Part shown: piece by piece, positions 8,280-15,608 of the stretch
How the letters are laid out: each line of letters begins with the position of its first letter
Numbering within the stretch: the stretch's first letter is position 1
Source of the DNA: Candidatus Segatella mututuai
GTDB lineage: Bacteria > Bacteroidota > Bacteroidia > Bacteroidales > Bacteroidaceae
DNA length: 36,028 nucleotides
Direction of reading: 5' to 3'
Assembly (NCBI GenBank): GCA_002439605.1
Contig: DJOI01000051.1
Coordinates: 1 to 36,028, forward strand
Translations under genes and position numbers: made by a program
Notes under the pieces: generated by a model
Seen by the model: only the letters and a program-made list of their open reading frames with translations
Database searches by the model: none
Told to the model about the DNA's origin: nothing

Positions 8280-9470
8280 TTACTTGATGATGCCCTCCTC
8301 TACGAAGACCTTCTTCAGAATTTCCACACCGCGCTCCACCTGTTCCTTTGTATGAGTAGCCATCAAGGCGAAACGCACCAATGTGTCTTGAGGAGCACAT
8401 GCTGGAGGAATTACCGGATTGATGAATACGCCACGATCGTAAGCCTTCTTGGTTACCACAAAAGTCTTCATAGCATCACGCACATAGAGAGGAATGATAG
8501 GGCTTTCTGTCTCTCCAATCTCGAAGCCCTCTTCGCGGAAGCGCTTCAAGGCATAATTGGTAACATCCCACAACTGTTCGAAACGCTTAGGTTCATTCTG
8601 GATAATGTGAAGAGCCTCCAAGGCTGCTGCTGTTGCCGCAGGAGTGTTAGACGCGCTGAAGATATAAGTACGGCAAGAGTGACGTAGAAAATTAATAGTA
8701 TCCTTGTCTGATGCAATGAAACCACCGATGGATGCCAAACTCTTAGAGAACGTACCCATGATGAGGTCAACATCATCGGTAAGACCAAAATGGTCGCAAA
8801 CGCCACGTCCCTGCTTGCCAAATACACCTAAGCCATGAGCCTCGTCCACCATGATGGAACAGTTGTACTTGTGCTTCAACTTGACAATCTCTGGCAAGTT
8901 GGCCAAGTCGCCCTCCATAGAGAATACACCATCGACAACGATAAGCTTAATTGCCTCATGAGGCAATGTCTTGAGCACACGTTCAAGGTCTTCCATATCA
9001 TTGTGCTTGTAATGCAACTGTGTCGCAAACGAAAGACGTCGGCCATCAACGATACTTGCATGGTCGCGGTCATCGCAGATAATATAATCATTACGGCCCA
9101 CTACACAGGCCAGTACTCCCTGATTCACAGAGAAACCTGTAGAGAAACACAGGGTCTCATCCTTGTGCATGAACTCCGCCAACTCCTTCTCGAGCTGAAC
9201 GTGAAGGTCGAGGGTACCATTAAGGAAACGGCTTCCTGCACAGCCGGAACCATACTTGTCAAGAGCAGCCTTGGCTGCATCAATAACACGTTGGTCATTG
9301 GTCAAACCCTGATATGCATTCGAGCCGAACATCAAAATCTTATGCCCATCGATATCGGTAACTTCCGGCATCTGCTTACTGGTGATCTCACGGAAGTATG
9401 GGTACACACCGGCAGCCATATACTTCTGAGGTTCACGATAATTCTTGTATTTTTCTTGTAATTGTCCCAT
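8280..9470 (-). CDS. spt: Serine palmitoyltransferase (alpha-oxoamine synthase family)
   Basis: This PLP enzyme condenses serine with a fatty acyl-CoA to 3-ketosphinganine, the first step of sphingolipid synthesis, in the cytoplasm. The 396 residues are very similar over the whole length to what I recall of Bacteroides Spt (for example FGSNAYQGL, CAGSRFLNGTLDLHVQLE, ICDDRDHASIVDGRRLSF). PLP contacts are visible: His137 (stacking), Asp209 (VDEAHG) and the Schiff-base Lys243 (GTFSKSLASIGG). The close relatives KBL (glycine acetyltransferase) and BioF are the alternatives, but the Bacteroides-like sequence favours Spt. It has its own -7 box and terminator, and it is divergent from a lipid kinase. 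Confidence 0.88.
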   Translation of the reverse strand: MGQLQEKYKNYREPQKYMAAGVYPYFREITSKQMPEVTDIDGHKILMFGSNAYQGLTNDQRVIDAAKAALDKYGSGCAGSRFLNGTLDLHVQLEKELAEFMHKDETLCFSTGFSVNQGVLACVVGRNDYIICDDRDHASIVDGRRLSFATQLHYKHNDMEDLERVLKTLPHEAIKLIVVDGVFSMEGDLANLPEIVKLKHKYNCSIMVDEAHGLGVFGKQGRGVCDHFGLTDDVDLIMGTFSKSLASIGGFIASDKDTINFLRHSCRTYIFSASNTPAATAAALEALHIIQNEPKRFEQLWDVTNYALKRFREEGFEIGETESPIIPLYVRDAMKTFVVTKKAYDRGVFINPVIPPACAPQDTLVRFALMATHTKEQVERGVEILKKVFVEEGIIK

Positions 9471-9510
9471 TATAAATAGGTGTACTTTTTAATTCTTAGT
9501 TTACAGGGTG

Positions 9511-9518
9511 CAAAGATA
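9511..9518 (-). promoter_or_regulatory. -7 promoter box of spt (TATCTTTG)
   Basis: Minus-strand match to TAnnTTTG, 41 bp before the spt ATG, in the divergent spacer shared with the lipid kinase. No clear -33 TTG is seen. Confidence 0.6.
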
Positions 9519-9611
9519 CAAAAAAGAACTAATATATCATGATTTTTTCTAAGAAAGTTGAGTTTTAGTGTTTTTTTAGGGCTCAAAAAGTCGTTTTTAT
9601 GCTAATTTTAT

Positions 9612-9619
9612 TACTTTTG
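9612..9619 (+). promoter_or_regulatory. -7 promoter box of the lipid kinase (TACTTTTG)
   Basis: Match to TAnnTTTG, 33 bp before the ATG at 9653. It stands about 100 bp from the oppositely directed spt box in the same spacer. Confidence 0.6.
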
Positions 9620-9652
9620 CAACAGAATATTCATAAAATTCTGTCTAATTAG

Positions 9653-10681
9653 ATGAAGAAGAAGATCGTTTTTATTATGAATCCTATCTCAGGCACGGCA
9701 AGTAAAGCATCCATCCCCCACCTGATAGATAGCATTCTGGACAAGAACCGCTTCGAGTACGAGATAAGAACTACGGAAAGAGCTGGACACGCTTCGGAGA
9801 TTGCTTCCGATGCTAAGGAAGCGCATGTGGACATCGTTGTGGCTGTTGGAGGAGACGGCACTGTCAACGAAGTGGCAAGAGCCATCGTACACTCCGAGAC
9901 AGCTTTAGGAATACTGCCCTGCGGATCGGGCAACGGACTGGCACGCCACCTCATGTTACCCATGAATCTGAAAAAGAGCATAGAAATCATCAACCAATGC
10001 GAGATTCACGACCTCGACTATGGCATCATAAACGACTATCCTTTCTTCTGTACCTGTGGTATGGGATTTGATGCCTTTGTAAGCATGAAGTTTGCAGAAA
10101 GCGGCAAACGAGGTCCCATCAGCTATGTGGAGAACGTACTGAAAGAAGGACTAAAGTATAAGCCTGAAACCTACACACTTGAGGACGAAACTGGAACAAA
10201 GCAATACAAGGCTTTCCTCATCTCGTGCGCCAACGCATCGCAATATGGCAACAACGCTTATATAGCTCCCCAAGCATCGATGAGCGATGGTTTGATGGAT
10301 GTGGTCATCATGGAGCCTTTTGATGTATTGGAGGCACCACAAGTAAGTTTCGACATGTTCAACAAGACTCTCGACAAGCACTCCAAGATAAAATCATTCA
10401 GATGCAAGAAACTGCACATCACCCGCGCTCATCCCGGTGTCATTCACTATGATGGAGACCCCGTGATGACTGGCGCCGAAATTGATGTGCACTTAGAGGA
10501 AAAGGGCATCAAGATAATAGTCAACCCCTTTGCCGACAAGGGTGCCAGAAAGCCAAACGCCATACAGTCGGCCTTTGCTGATTTCTTCAATGGTCTCAAT
10601 GCCGTGAGAAGCGACATCAAGGAACAAGGCAAAAAAGTAGAAGCCTTGAGTAAACTTGTACAAAGCAAATTGAACTTATAA
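9653..10681 (+). CDS. Diacylglycerol kinase family lipid kinase (DgkB/YegS-like)
   Basis: This soluble ATP-dependent kinase phosphorylates a lipid hydroxyl group. The 342 residues start with the family N-terminus (IVFIMNPISG), followed by the nucleotide motif GGDGTVNE (66-73) and the LPCGSGNGLARHL stretch (88-100), then the C-terminal beta-sandwich domain with IHYDGDPV. The last 50 residues (from about 295) form a basic, helical extension not typical of the family core. The substrate could be diacylglycerol or, given the divergent serine palmitoyltransferase, a sphingoid base or ceramide; the sequence does not decide this. Confidence 0.9.
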   Translation: MKKKIVFIMNPISGTASKASIPHLIDSILDKNRFEYEIRTTERAGHASEIASDAKEAHVDIVVAVGGDGTVNEVARAIVHSETALGILPCGSGNGLARHLMLPMNLKKSIEIINQCEIHDLDYGIINDYPFFCTCGMGFDAFVSMKFAESGKRGPISYVENVLKEGLKYKPETYTLEDETGTKQYKAFLISCANASQYGNNAYIAPQASMSDGLMDVVIMEPFDVLEAPQVSFDMFNKTLDKHSKIKSFRCKKLHITRAHPGVIHYDGDPVMTGAEIDVHLEEKGIKIIVNPFADKGARKPNAIQSAFADFFNGLNAVRSDIKEQGKKVEALSKLVQSKLNL

Positions 10682-10794
10682 AGGTTGGCGGAACTTATAC
10701 GAGATAATGCTGCGCTGACATTGAATTTTCTGCTGGGTTTATCACTCGCACACACTTGATTCCCCCCTCTCTGAGGACTGTTCTTAAGAGCTTG

Positions 10795-10853
10795 TCATGT
10801 CGTACGACTATCCATGGACGTACGACATGAGATTTCATAGTTGTACGACATGA
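10795..10853. repeat. Three-armed inverted repeat with alternative 11-12 bp hairpins
   Basis: Arm 1 (TCATGTCGTACG, 10795-10806) pairs perfectly with arm 2 (CGTACGACATGA, 10819-10830) around a 12-nt loop. Arm 3 (GTACGACATGA, 10843-10853) is an 11-bp copy of arm 2 that can also pair with arm 1. It lies after the lipid kinase and before the rRNA methyltransferase promoter. Arm 3 is followed by TTTTATG, a weak terminator tail. It could be a terminator, a protein-binding site or a dispersed palindromic repeat. Confidence 0.6.
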
Positions 10854-10922
10854 TTTTATGTAAGTCCGCATAACATGAGGTAAAAAAGTTCTACAAGTTT
10901 TTCTCTATTCATATTTTTTTCG

Positions 10923-10930
10923 TAATTTTG
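10923..10930 (+). promoter_or_regulatory. -7 promoter box of the rRNA methyltransferase gene (TAATTTTG)
   Basis: Match to TAnnTTTG, 21 bp before the ATG at 10952. The upstream TTG at 10928 lies inside this box and so cannot be the start codon. Confidence 0.6.
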
Positions 10931-10951
10931 CAACCAAAATATAAAAGTATC

Positions 10952-12556
10952 ATGGCAAGAAAGAAAAAGCCTTTACCATTACTTGAAAATGTCACAATAG
11001 AAGCCGTTGCCGCCGAGGGTAAGTGCATCACGCACGTGGACGACAAGGTCGTCTTTGCCCCCTTCTGTGTGCCAGGCGATGTAGTAGACCTGCAAATAGT
11101 AAAGAAGAAACATAAATACTGTGAGGCAAAGGTGGTTCGTTTCATCAAGAAAAGCAGCGTAAGACGAGAGCCAATGTGTGAGCATTTCGGCATCTGCGGC
11201 GGCTGCAAATGGCAAAATCTGCCCTACGAGGAACAAATCAAGGCAAAACAGCAACAGATTCACGACCAACTTACTCGCATCGGAAAGATAGAATTGCCAA
11301 CATTCCATCCTATCATGGGTAGCGTGAAGACCAAAGAGTATCGCAACAAGATTGAATTCGGATGCTCCAACAAGCGCTGGTTCACCACCGAGGAAATCGC
11401 CGCCCTCCCAAAGAAGGAAGACGACACCGTATCTTCACTTAAGGAGCGCCACGCGCAGAACGCTATCGGCTTCCACATCACCGGTGCCTTCGACAAGATT
11501 TACCCAATCAAGAAATGCTGGTTGATGGACGACCTCTGCAACAAAATTCGAAACTTTGTCTTCGAATATGCAGATTCTCACAACTATACGTTCTATGACC
11601 TTCGTGAGCAACACGGACTGTTACGCAACATGATGATTCGTAATTCGAACACTGGAGAGTGGATGCTTGTGTTTCAGTTCCATTACGACGTAGAGGGTGA
11701 TGAGCAAAAGGCTCAGGAATTGATGCAGCAAGTAGCAGACAAGTTTCCCCAAATTACATCACTCATGTATGTGAACAACCAAAAAGGCAACGACACCTTC
11801 AACGACTTGGAACTGGCCATTTTCAAGGGCAACGACCATATCTTTGAGCTGATGGAAGACCTGAAGTTCAAGGTAGGACCCAAGAGTTTCTACCAGACCA
11901 ATACGGAACAAGCCTACCATTTGTACTGCGTGGCACGTGAGTTTGCCAACCTCACAGGAGAAGAACTCGTATACGACCTATACACAGGAACAGGAACCAT
12001 CGCCAACTTTGTAGCCCATAAAGCCAAGAAAGTGATAGGCATCGAATATGTGCCGGAGGCTATCGAAGATGCCAAAGTCAACTCTCAGACCAACAATATC
12101 GAGAACACACACTTCTATGCAGGAGACATGAAGGACATTCTGACAAACGACTTCATCAAGCAGCATGGACGTCCCGATGTCATCATCACCGACCCCCCAC
12201 GTGCAGGAATGCATCCAGACGTGGTGAGTGTCATACTGAACGCTGCGCCAAGGCGCATCGTCTATGTAAGTTGCAACCCTGCCACCCAGGCACGCGACCT
12301 GCAACTGATGGATGATTATTACAAGGTAGAAGCCGTACAGCCTGTCGACATGTTCCCCCATACTCCACATGTGGAAAATGTGGTGTTGCTTGAAAAACGA
12401 AGCGACGCCGACATCAAGCTGAAGCTCAAGGAGCGCAAGGAACGAGAAAAGGCCATAGCAGAAGCCAAAGCCGCCAAAGAGGCAGAAGCACTTGCCACGA
12501 CTGCAACTCAAGCAGAAGACTTAACCGAAGAAGAGCAAAAAGCCTGTCAGGCTTAA
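10952..12556 (+). CDS. rlmD: 23S rRNA (uracil-C5)-methyltransferase, RlmD-like
   Basis: This SAM-dependent enzyme of the TrmA/RumA family methylates U1939 or an equivalent position of 23S rRNA. The ATG at 10952 gives 534 residues. An N-terminal TRAM domain (about 10-68) is followed by the [4Fe-4S] cysteines C76, C82, C85 (HFGICGGCKW) and C189 (KKCW), spaced as in E. coli RumA. The methyltransferase core has YDLYTGTGTIANF, TDPPRAGMHPDV and the nucleophile Cys at about 440 in YVSCNPAT. About 50 residues rich in Lys, Glu and Ala extend the C-terminus beyond the usual end. Whether it acts on U1939, U747 or both cannot be read from the sequence. Confidence 0.9.
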   Translation: MARKKKPLPLLENVTIEAVAAEGKCITHVDDKVVFAPFCVPGDVVDLQIVKKKHKYCEAKVVRFIKKSSVRREPMCEHFGICGGCKWQNLPYEEQIKAKQQQIHDQLTRIGKIELPTFHPIMGSVKTKEYRNKIEFGCSNKRWFTTEEIAALPKKEDDTVSSLKERHAQNAIGFHITGAFDKIYPIKKCWLMDDLCNKIRNFVFEYADSHNYTFYDLREQHGLLRNMMIRNSNTGEWMLVFQFHYDVEGDEQKAQELMQQVADKFPQITSLMYVNNQKGNDTFNDLELAIFKGNDHIFELMEDLKFKVGPKSFYQTNTEQAYHLYCVAREFANLTGEELVYDLYTGTGTIANFVAHKAKKVIGIEYVPEAIEDAKVNSQTNNIENTHFYAGDMKDILTNDFIKQHGRPDVIITDPPRAGMHPDVVSVILNAAPRRIVYVSCNPATQARDLQLMDDYYKVEAVQPVDMFPHTPHVENVVLLEKRSDADIKLKLKERKEREKAIAEAKAAKEAEALATTATQAEDLTEEEQKACQA

Positions 12557-12565
12557 CAACACATC

Positions 12566-12614
12566 CCTTCCCCGGTAATCCCCAAAGAACAAAGGATTTT
12601 CCGAGGAAGGTTTC
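12566..12614 (+). terminator. Intrinsic terminator or processing hairpin after the methyltransferase gene
   Basis: The outer arms at 12566-12575 and 12601-12610 pair at nine of ten positions (CCTTCCCCGG with CCGAGGAAGG). An inner 5-bp stem pairs AATCC (12577-12581) with GGATT (12594-12598). TTTCTC follows. The short U tract makes termination only partial, so some read-through into the porin gene is possible; no TAnnTTTG box was found before the porin. Confidence 0.55.
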
Positions 12615-12673
12615 TCAAAGAATAAAAAAGCAATCTAAACGTATTAAACCGAATAACAGAGAAACATATAAAA

Positions 12674-13885
12674 ATGAAAAAAGTATTCCTGATGGCAGCA
12701 CTGCTTGCCATGACTCAACTCTCCGCCTCAGCGCAGGAGCAGAAGAAAGAAAAGAAATGCATACAACTGCCTTCCTGGTTGGACAATCTGAAATTATCAG
12801 GCTACGGCATGACACAGTATCAATACAGCGGGCAGAAAGGCGCGGAATCCAACACCTTCAATATTCGTATGGCACGTATTGCGCTCGAAGGCCGCATAGC
12901 CGGAGACTTCTATTGGAAAACCCAGATACAGTTCAATGGGAACACGTCCAACTTGGGCAGTAGTCCCAGAATGGTAGACTTGTTTGCCGAATGGCAGAAA
13001 TACAGCTACTTCAAAGTAAAAGTAGGACAGTTCAAGAATCCATTTACCTTCGAGAATCCGATGAACCCCATCGTACAGGGATTCATGAGCTACTCGCAGA
13101 ATGTGAGCAAGCTGGCGGGTTTCAGCGACCGTACTGGAGAACATGCTTCCAACGGTCGCGACATCGGCCTCCAATTGCAAGGTGATTTCCTCAAGAATAG
13201 CAACGGACGCAACCTTTTGCATTACCAAGTGGGCGTATTCAACGGACAGGGTATTAACACAAAAGACGTTGATAACCAGAAAAATGTGATTGGTGGCATA
13301 TGGGTCATGCCTATAGAAGGTATGCGCATCGGTGCGTTCGGATGGACGGGAAGTTATGCAAGGAAAGGCAACTGGACAGAAATAATTATCAATCCAGCAT
13401 CGAGTTTACCAGCAGACGAAGCTCCCAAAAAAGAACTCCTACATACCAACGAAGTCCGCAAGCTCAACCAAAATCGCTATGCCTTCTCATTCGAATACAA
13501 GAAAGACGGTTGGACTGTTCGCTCAGAATACATCCATTCAACAGGTCTCGCATTCAGCAAGAGTCTCAATAATTTCAATGATTCCAACTCAAAAGACTGC
13601 ACCATCAACGAGAATATTGGCAACAAGGCACAAGGTGTATATGGGCTCGTCATCGCTCCTATTGCAGACTTGAAGAAAGGAAACAAAATAGACTTCAAGG
13701 CTCGCTACGACATGTATCAACCTAACGGTAAGGCCGACATGATGAAAACACAATATGAGGCTGGTTTCAACTTCCACATCGGCAAACGCTTCACCATCCT
13801 CACTGAATATGCGCTTGTCAACGACCGTACGCTAACCAAGCACAATTACTCCATGGCAGACGTAGAAGTCTGCTTCCAATTCTAA
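12674..13885 (+). CDS. Outer-membrane porin of the phosphate-selective O/P family
   Basis: This is a predicted beta-barrel channel in the outer membrane. The 403 residues begin with a signal peptide (MKKVFLMAALLAMTQLSASA, cleavage before QEQ). The mature part shows alternating hydrophobic strands and motifs of the O/P porin family: KLSGYGMTQYQYSG, FNIRMARIALEGRIAGDFYWKTQIQFN, YFKVKVGQFKNPFTFENPM, and a C-terminal aromatic residue (VEVCFQF). Family members in Pseudomonas pass phosphate or pyrophosphate, but many Bacteroidota homologues have no tested substrate and no pho-type genes are adjacent. It follows the rRNA methyltransferase by 117 bp. Confidence 0.85.
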   Translation: MKKVFLMAALLAMTQLSASAQEQKKEKKCIQLPSWLDNLKLSGYGMTQYQYSGQKGAESNTFNIRMARIALEGRIAGDFYWKTQIQFNGNTSNLGSSPRMVDLFAEWQKYSYFKVKVGQFKNPFTFENPMNPIVQGFMSYSQNVSKLAGFSDRTGEHASNGRDIGLQLQGDFLKNSNGRNLLHYQVGVFNGQGINTKDVDNQKNVIGGIWVMPIEGMRIGAFGWTGSYARKGNWTEIIINPASSLPADEAPKKELLHTNEVRKLNQNRYAFSFEYKKDGWTVRSEYIHSTGLAFSKSLNNFNDSNSKDCTINENIGNKAQGVYGLVIAPIADLKKGNKIDFKARYDMYQPNGKADMMKTQYEAGFNFHIGKRFTILTEYALVNDRTLTKHNYSMADVEVCFQF

Positions 13886-13939
13886 GCACGGGCGCAACAT
13901 CGGAAAACAAGCATAAGCAAAATGAAGAACAGCCAAAAT

Positions 13940-13963
13940 CGACTTGGCAGAAATGCCAAGTCG
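13940..13963. terminator. Perfect 10-bp hairpin with GAAA tetraloop after the porin
   Basis: The arms CGACTTGGCA (13940-13949) and TGCCAAGTCG (13954-13963) enclose a GAAA loop, a very stable GNRA tetraloop. The plus strand lacks a T run after it, so it may stabilise the porin mRNA 3' end. On the minus strand ATTTTGG follows, which could help end transcripts coming from the convergent gene at 14194. Confidence 0.55.
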
Positions 13964-13987
13964 GAAATATTATAAGCAAAAGAATAA

Positions 13988-14197
13988 ATGAATATGCAAA
14001 TGGAATCAAGCAAAAATACACATCACACACACCATACGCATCATACGCATCAACACAGCAGTACGCCAATGCGTGCATGCAGTCCACGACGCAAAAAGCG
14101 CATTATTATCAGCAAATTGCTATTTGTCTTCCTCCTTGCTTGCGCACTGCTTATCATTGCCGCTTGCGTGTGGATTACGATTTATGGAATTTATTAA
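13988..14197 (+). CDS. Small His-rich single-pass membrane protein
   Basis: I do not recognise a family. The 69 residues begin with a polar stretch holding eight histidines in residues 12-23, including three tandem HHT units. A basic cluster (RRKKR, 34-38) follows, and then one long hydrophobic helix (about 41-66) ending YGIY. The basic residues before the helix predict a cytoplasmic His-rich N-terminus. A possible role is metal binding, but this is only composition. It lies about 100 bp after the porin, behind the GAAA hairpin. Its TAA (14195-14197) overlaps the stop codon of the convergent gene, an arrangement that favours a real reading frame. Confidence 0.5.
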   Translation: MNMQMESSKNTHHTHHTHHTHQHSSTPMRACSPRRKKRIIISKLLFVFLLACALLIIAACVWITIYGIY

Positions 14198-15486
14198 AAT
14201 GAATAGGAGAAGCCTACAGAGGCGAATTCCTTGAATTGCCAGTAGCTTTGACCATCCTTACGTTGGGCTCCATCGTCAAATCGAGGATAAATGAAAACAT
14301 TTGTAGAGATGTAACGATTGAACTGAAAAGTTATCGTGTTCTCCCACTCCAATTCTGCACGCTTGTAAGTTGTATAGCCATACAAGCGTGTTTTCCATTT
14401 CAGGTTGTCGGCAAGCACCCAATTCAGGTCTATCGTACACTCCGAACCATAGTCGGTCATTCCATGATGTCCCTCATCAAGACCATATCGGGTGGCAAGG
14501 CTTGCCCGCCCTACGTATTTCCAGTTAAGAGCCAAAGGTGCAATGTGCACACTTCCCTTAAGACGGTGGTCGAGCCAGTCTACCGAGTAATCCATACCGA
14601 CAGAAACATTGAAATTGAATGGCGAGAAGAAGTCTGAATAAATAGTCTTGTCATTACTCTTCACACCATGCGTAAACTGAGTCTGGGCAATCATCTGCAG
14701 AGTATAGTACCAGCGCTTGGTGGCTTGCAGCCCCAACTTGCCGGTATAGCGTATCAAGTCTTCCGTAGTCTTGTACTTATGAATTGTATCGCCGCGTGAT
14801 GTCTGATAACCAAGACGCATCTCCAACTTGTTTTCCCATTTCACCTTCTGCTTGTTGTTGTAGTTGGCCTGCATCGTCACACTGCCCAACAGCGAATAGT
14901 TGCTCTCGCCTCCCTTATACCAGTTGCTCGACACATAATTCTGCAAGAACTGCAGATAATAGTCGCCCTTGAAAGTCCAGAAATTAGGCTTCTTCACCAA
15001 GATTTCCATCGGTGCCACCGTAGGCTCTATAGCCACAGGCGCGACCTCTTTAACTATATCCGTAGCAACATGACGCGGGGCTGGAGCCGAGACAATCGGT
15101 GCGCCAACACTCACCAGATGACTTTCGTGCATCCTCACTAAGTCGGGGCGATTCAGATATACATGCATCAGTGCCTTGTCGATAGCTGTCTGCAAAGAAT
15201 CGGCAACAACACACTCTCCAGGAACAAGCCGCAAGAATCGGGCAGCAGGCTCATGATAGAAAGTAAGCGGAATAAAGAGTTGCGAATAGCGGATGTCCGC
15301 TTGTGGTTTCACCACCAACGAGTCGATACGCTGTCTGCTTGCGGCCAACGAGTCCATATACTCTGCCACAAAGTCTTTTTCTACTTTCTTTTTGTTGCTT
15401 CCAGCCCTTTGTGCAAATGCCATTCCTGCCACACAAAAGGCCAACACCAATGTGCAATATCTTAAAATCATACCAACCTTTTTCAT
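14194..15486 (-). CDS. DUF3078-like outer-membrane beta-barrel protein
   Basis: The protein has about 430 residues from the ATG at 15486 (MKKVGMILRYC). A signal peptide ends near AFAQR. A linker with Ala/Pro/Val-rich sequence (about 130-165) precedes a beta-barrel domain that starts at FWTFKGDYYLQFLQNYVSSNWYKGGESNYS, the pattern I associate with DUF3078. Many amphipathic strands follow and the chain ends in Phe (GFSYSF), as outer-membrane proteins do. The -7 box at 15496-15503 would give an almost leaderless transcript for this start; the next ATG at 15471, with AAAGG upstream, is an alternative that keeps a signal peptide. Function unknown. Confidence 0.75.
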   Translation of the reverse strand: MKKVGMILRYCTLVLAFCVAGMAFAQRAGSNKKKVEKDFVAEYMDSLAASRQRIDSLVVKPQADIRYSQLFIPLTFYHEPAARFLRLVPGECVVADSLQTAIDKALMHVYLNRPDLVRMHESHLVSVGAPIVSAPAPRHVATDIVKEVAPVAIEPTVAPMEILVKKPNFWTFKGDYYLQFLQNYVSSNWYKGGESNYSLLGSVTMQANYNNKQKVKWENKLEMRLGYQTSRGDTIHKYKTTEDLIRYTGKLGLQATKRWYYTLQMIAQTQFTHGVKSNDKTIYSDFFSPFNFNVSVGMDYSVDWLDHRLKGSVHIAPLALNWKYVGRASLATRYGLDEGHHGMTDYGSECTIDLNWVLADNLKWKTRLYGYTTYKRAELEWENTITFQFNRYISTNVFIYPRFDDGAQRKDGQSYWQFKEFASVGFSYSF

Positions 15487-15495
15487 ATTTAGGCA

Positions 15496-15503
15496 CAAAG
15501 GTA
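15496..15503 (-). promoter_or_regulatory. -7 promoter box of the DUF3078-like gene (TACCTTTG)
   Basis: Minus-strand match to TAnnTTTG. It ends only 9 bp before the ATG at 15486, so the leader would be a few nucleotides or the true start is at 15471. Confidence 0.5.
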
Positions 15504-15544
15504 ACAAATAATTCATAAAAGCCACGCCAATATTTACAATAATT

Positions 15545-15575
15545 TTGGCTAATTCATAATTTTATAGTAACTTTG
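15545..15575 (+). promoter_or_regulatory. Promoter of pyrG-yidC: -33 TTG and -7 TAACTTTG
   Basis: TTG at 15545-15547 and TAACTTTG at 15568-15575 are separated by 20 bp, a full match to the Bacteroidota promoter. The TTG codon at 15573 lies inside the -7 box, so it cannot start pyrG; this supports the GTG at 15609. Confidence 0.7.
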
Positions 15576-15608
15576 CAGTCAAAATATTCTAAGTTAAATA
15601 CAAATATC

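Noticed and set aside
8113..8400. 95-codon minus-strand frame across the end of serine palmitoyltransferase
   Set aside because: It overlaps the real gene out of frame and contains the terminator hairpin.
12540..12554. Palindrome AAGCCTGTCAGGCTT at the end of the rRNA methyltransferase gene as a terminator
   Set aside because: The centre is one base, too tight for a hairpin, and no T run follows. The stronger hairpin at 12566-12610 is the better candidate.
13988..14090. His-rich frame as a histidine attenuator leader peptide
   Set aside because: No histidine biosynthesis gene follows; the next gene is convergent and the frame continues into a membrane helix.
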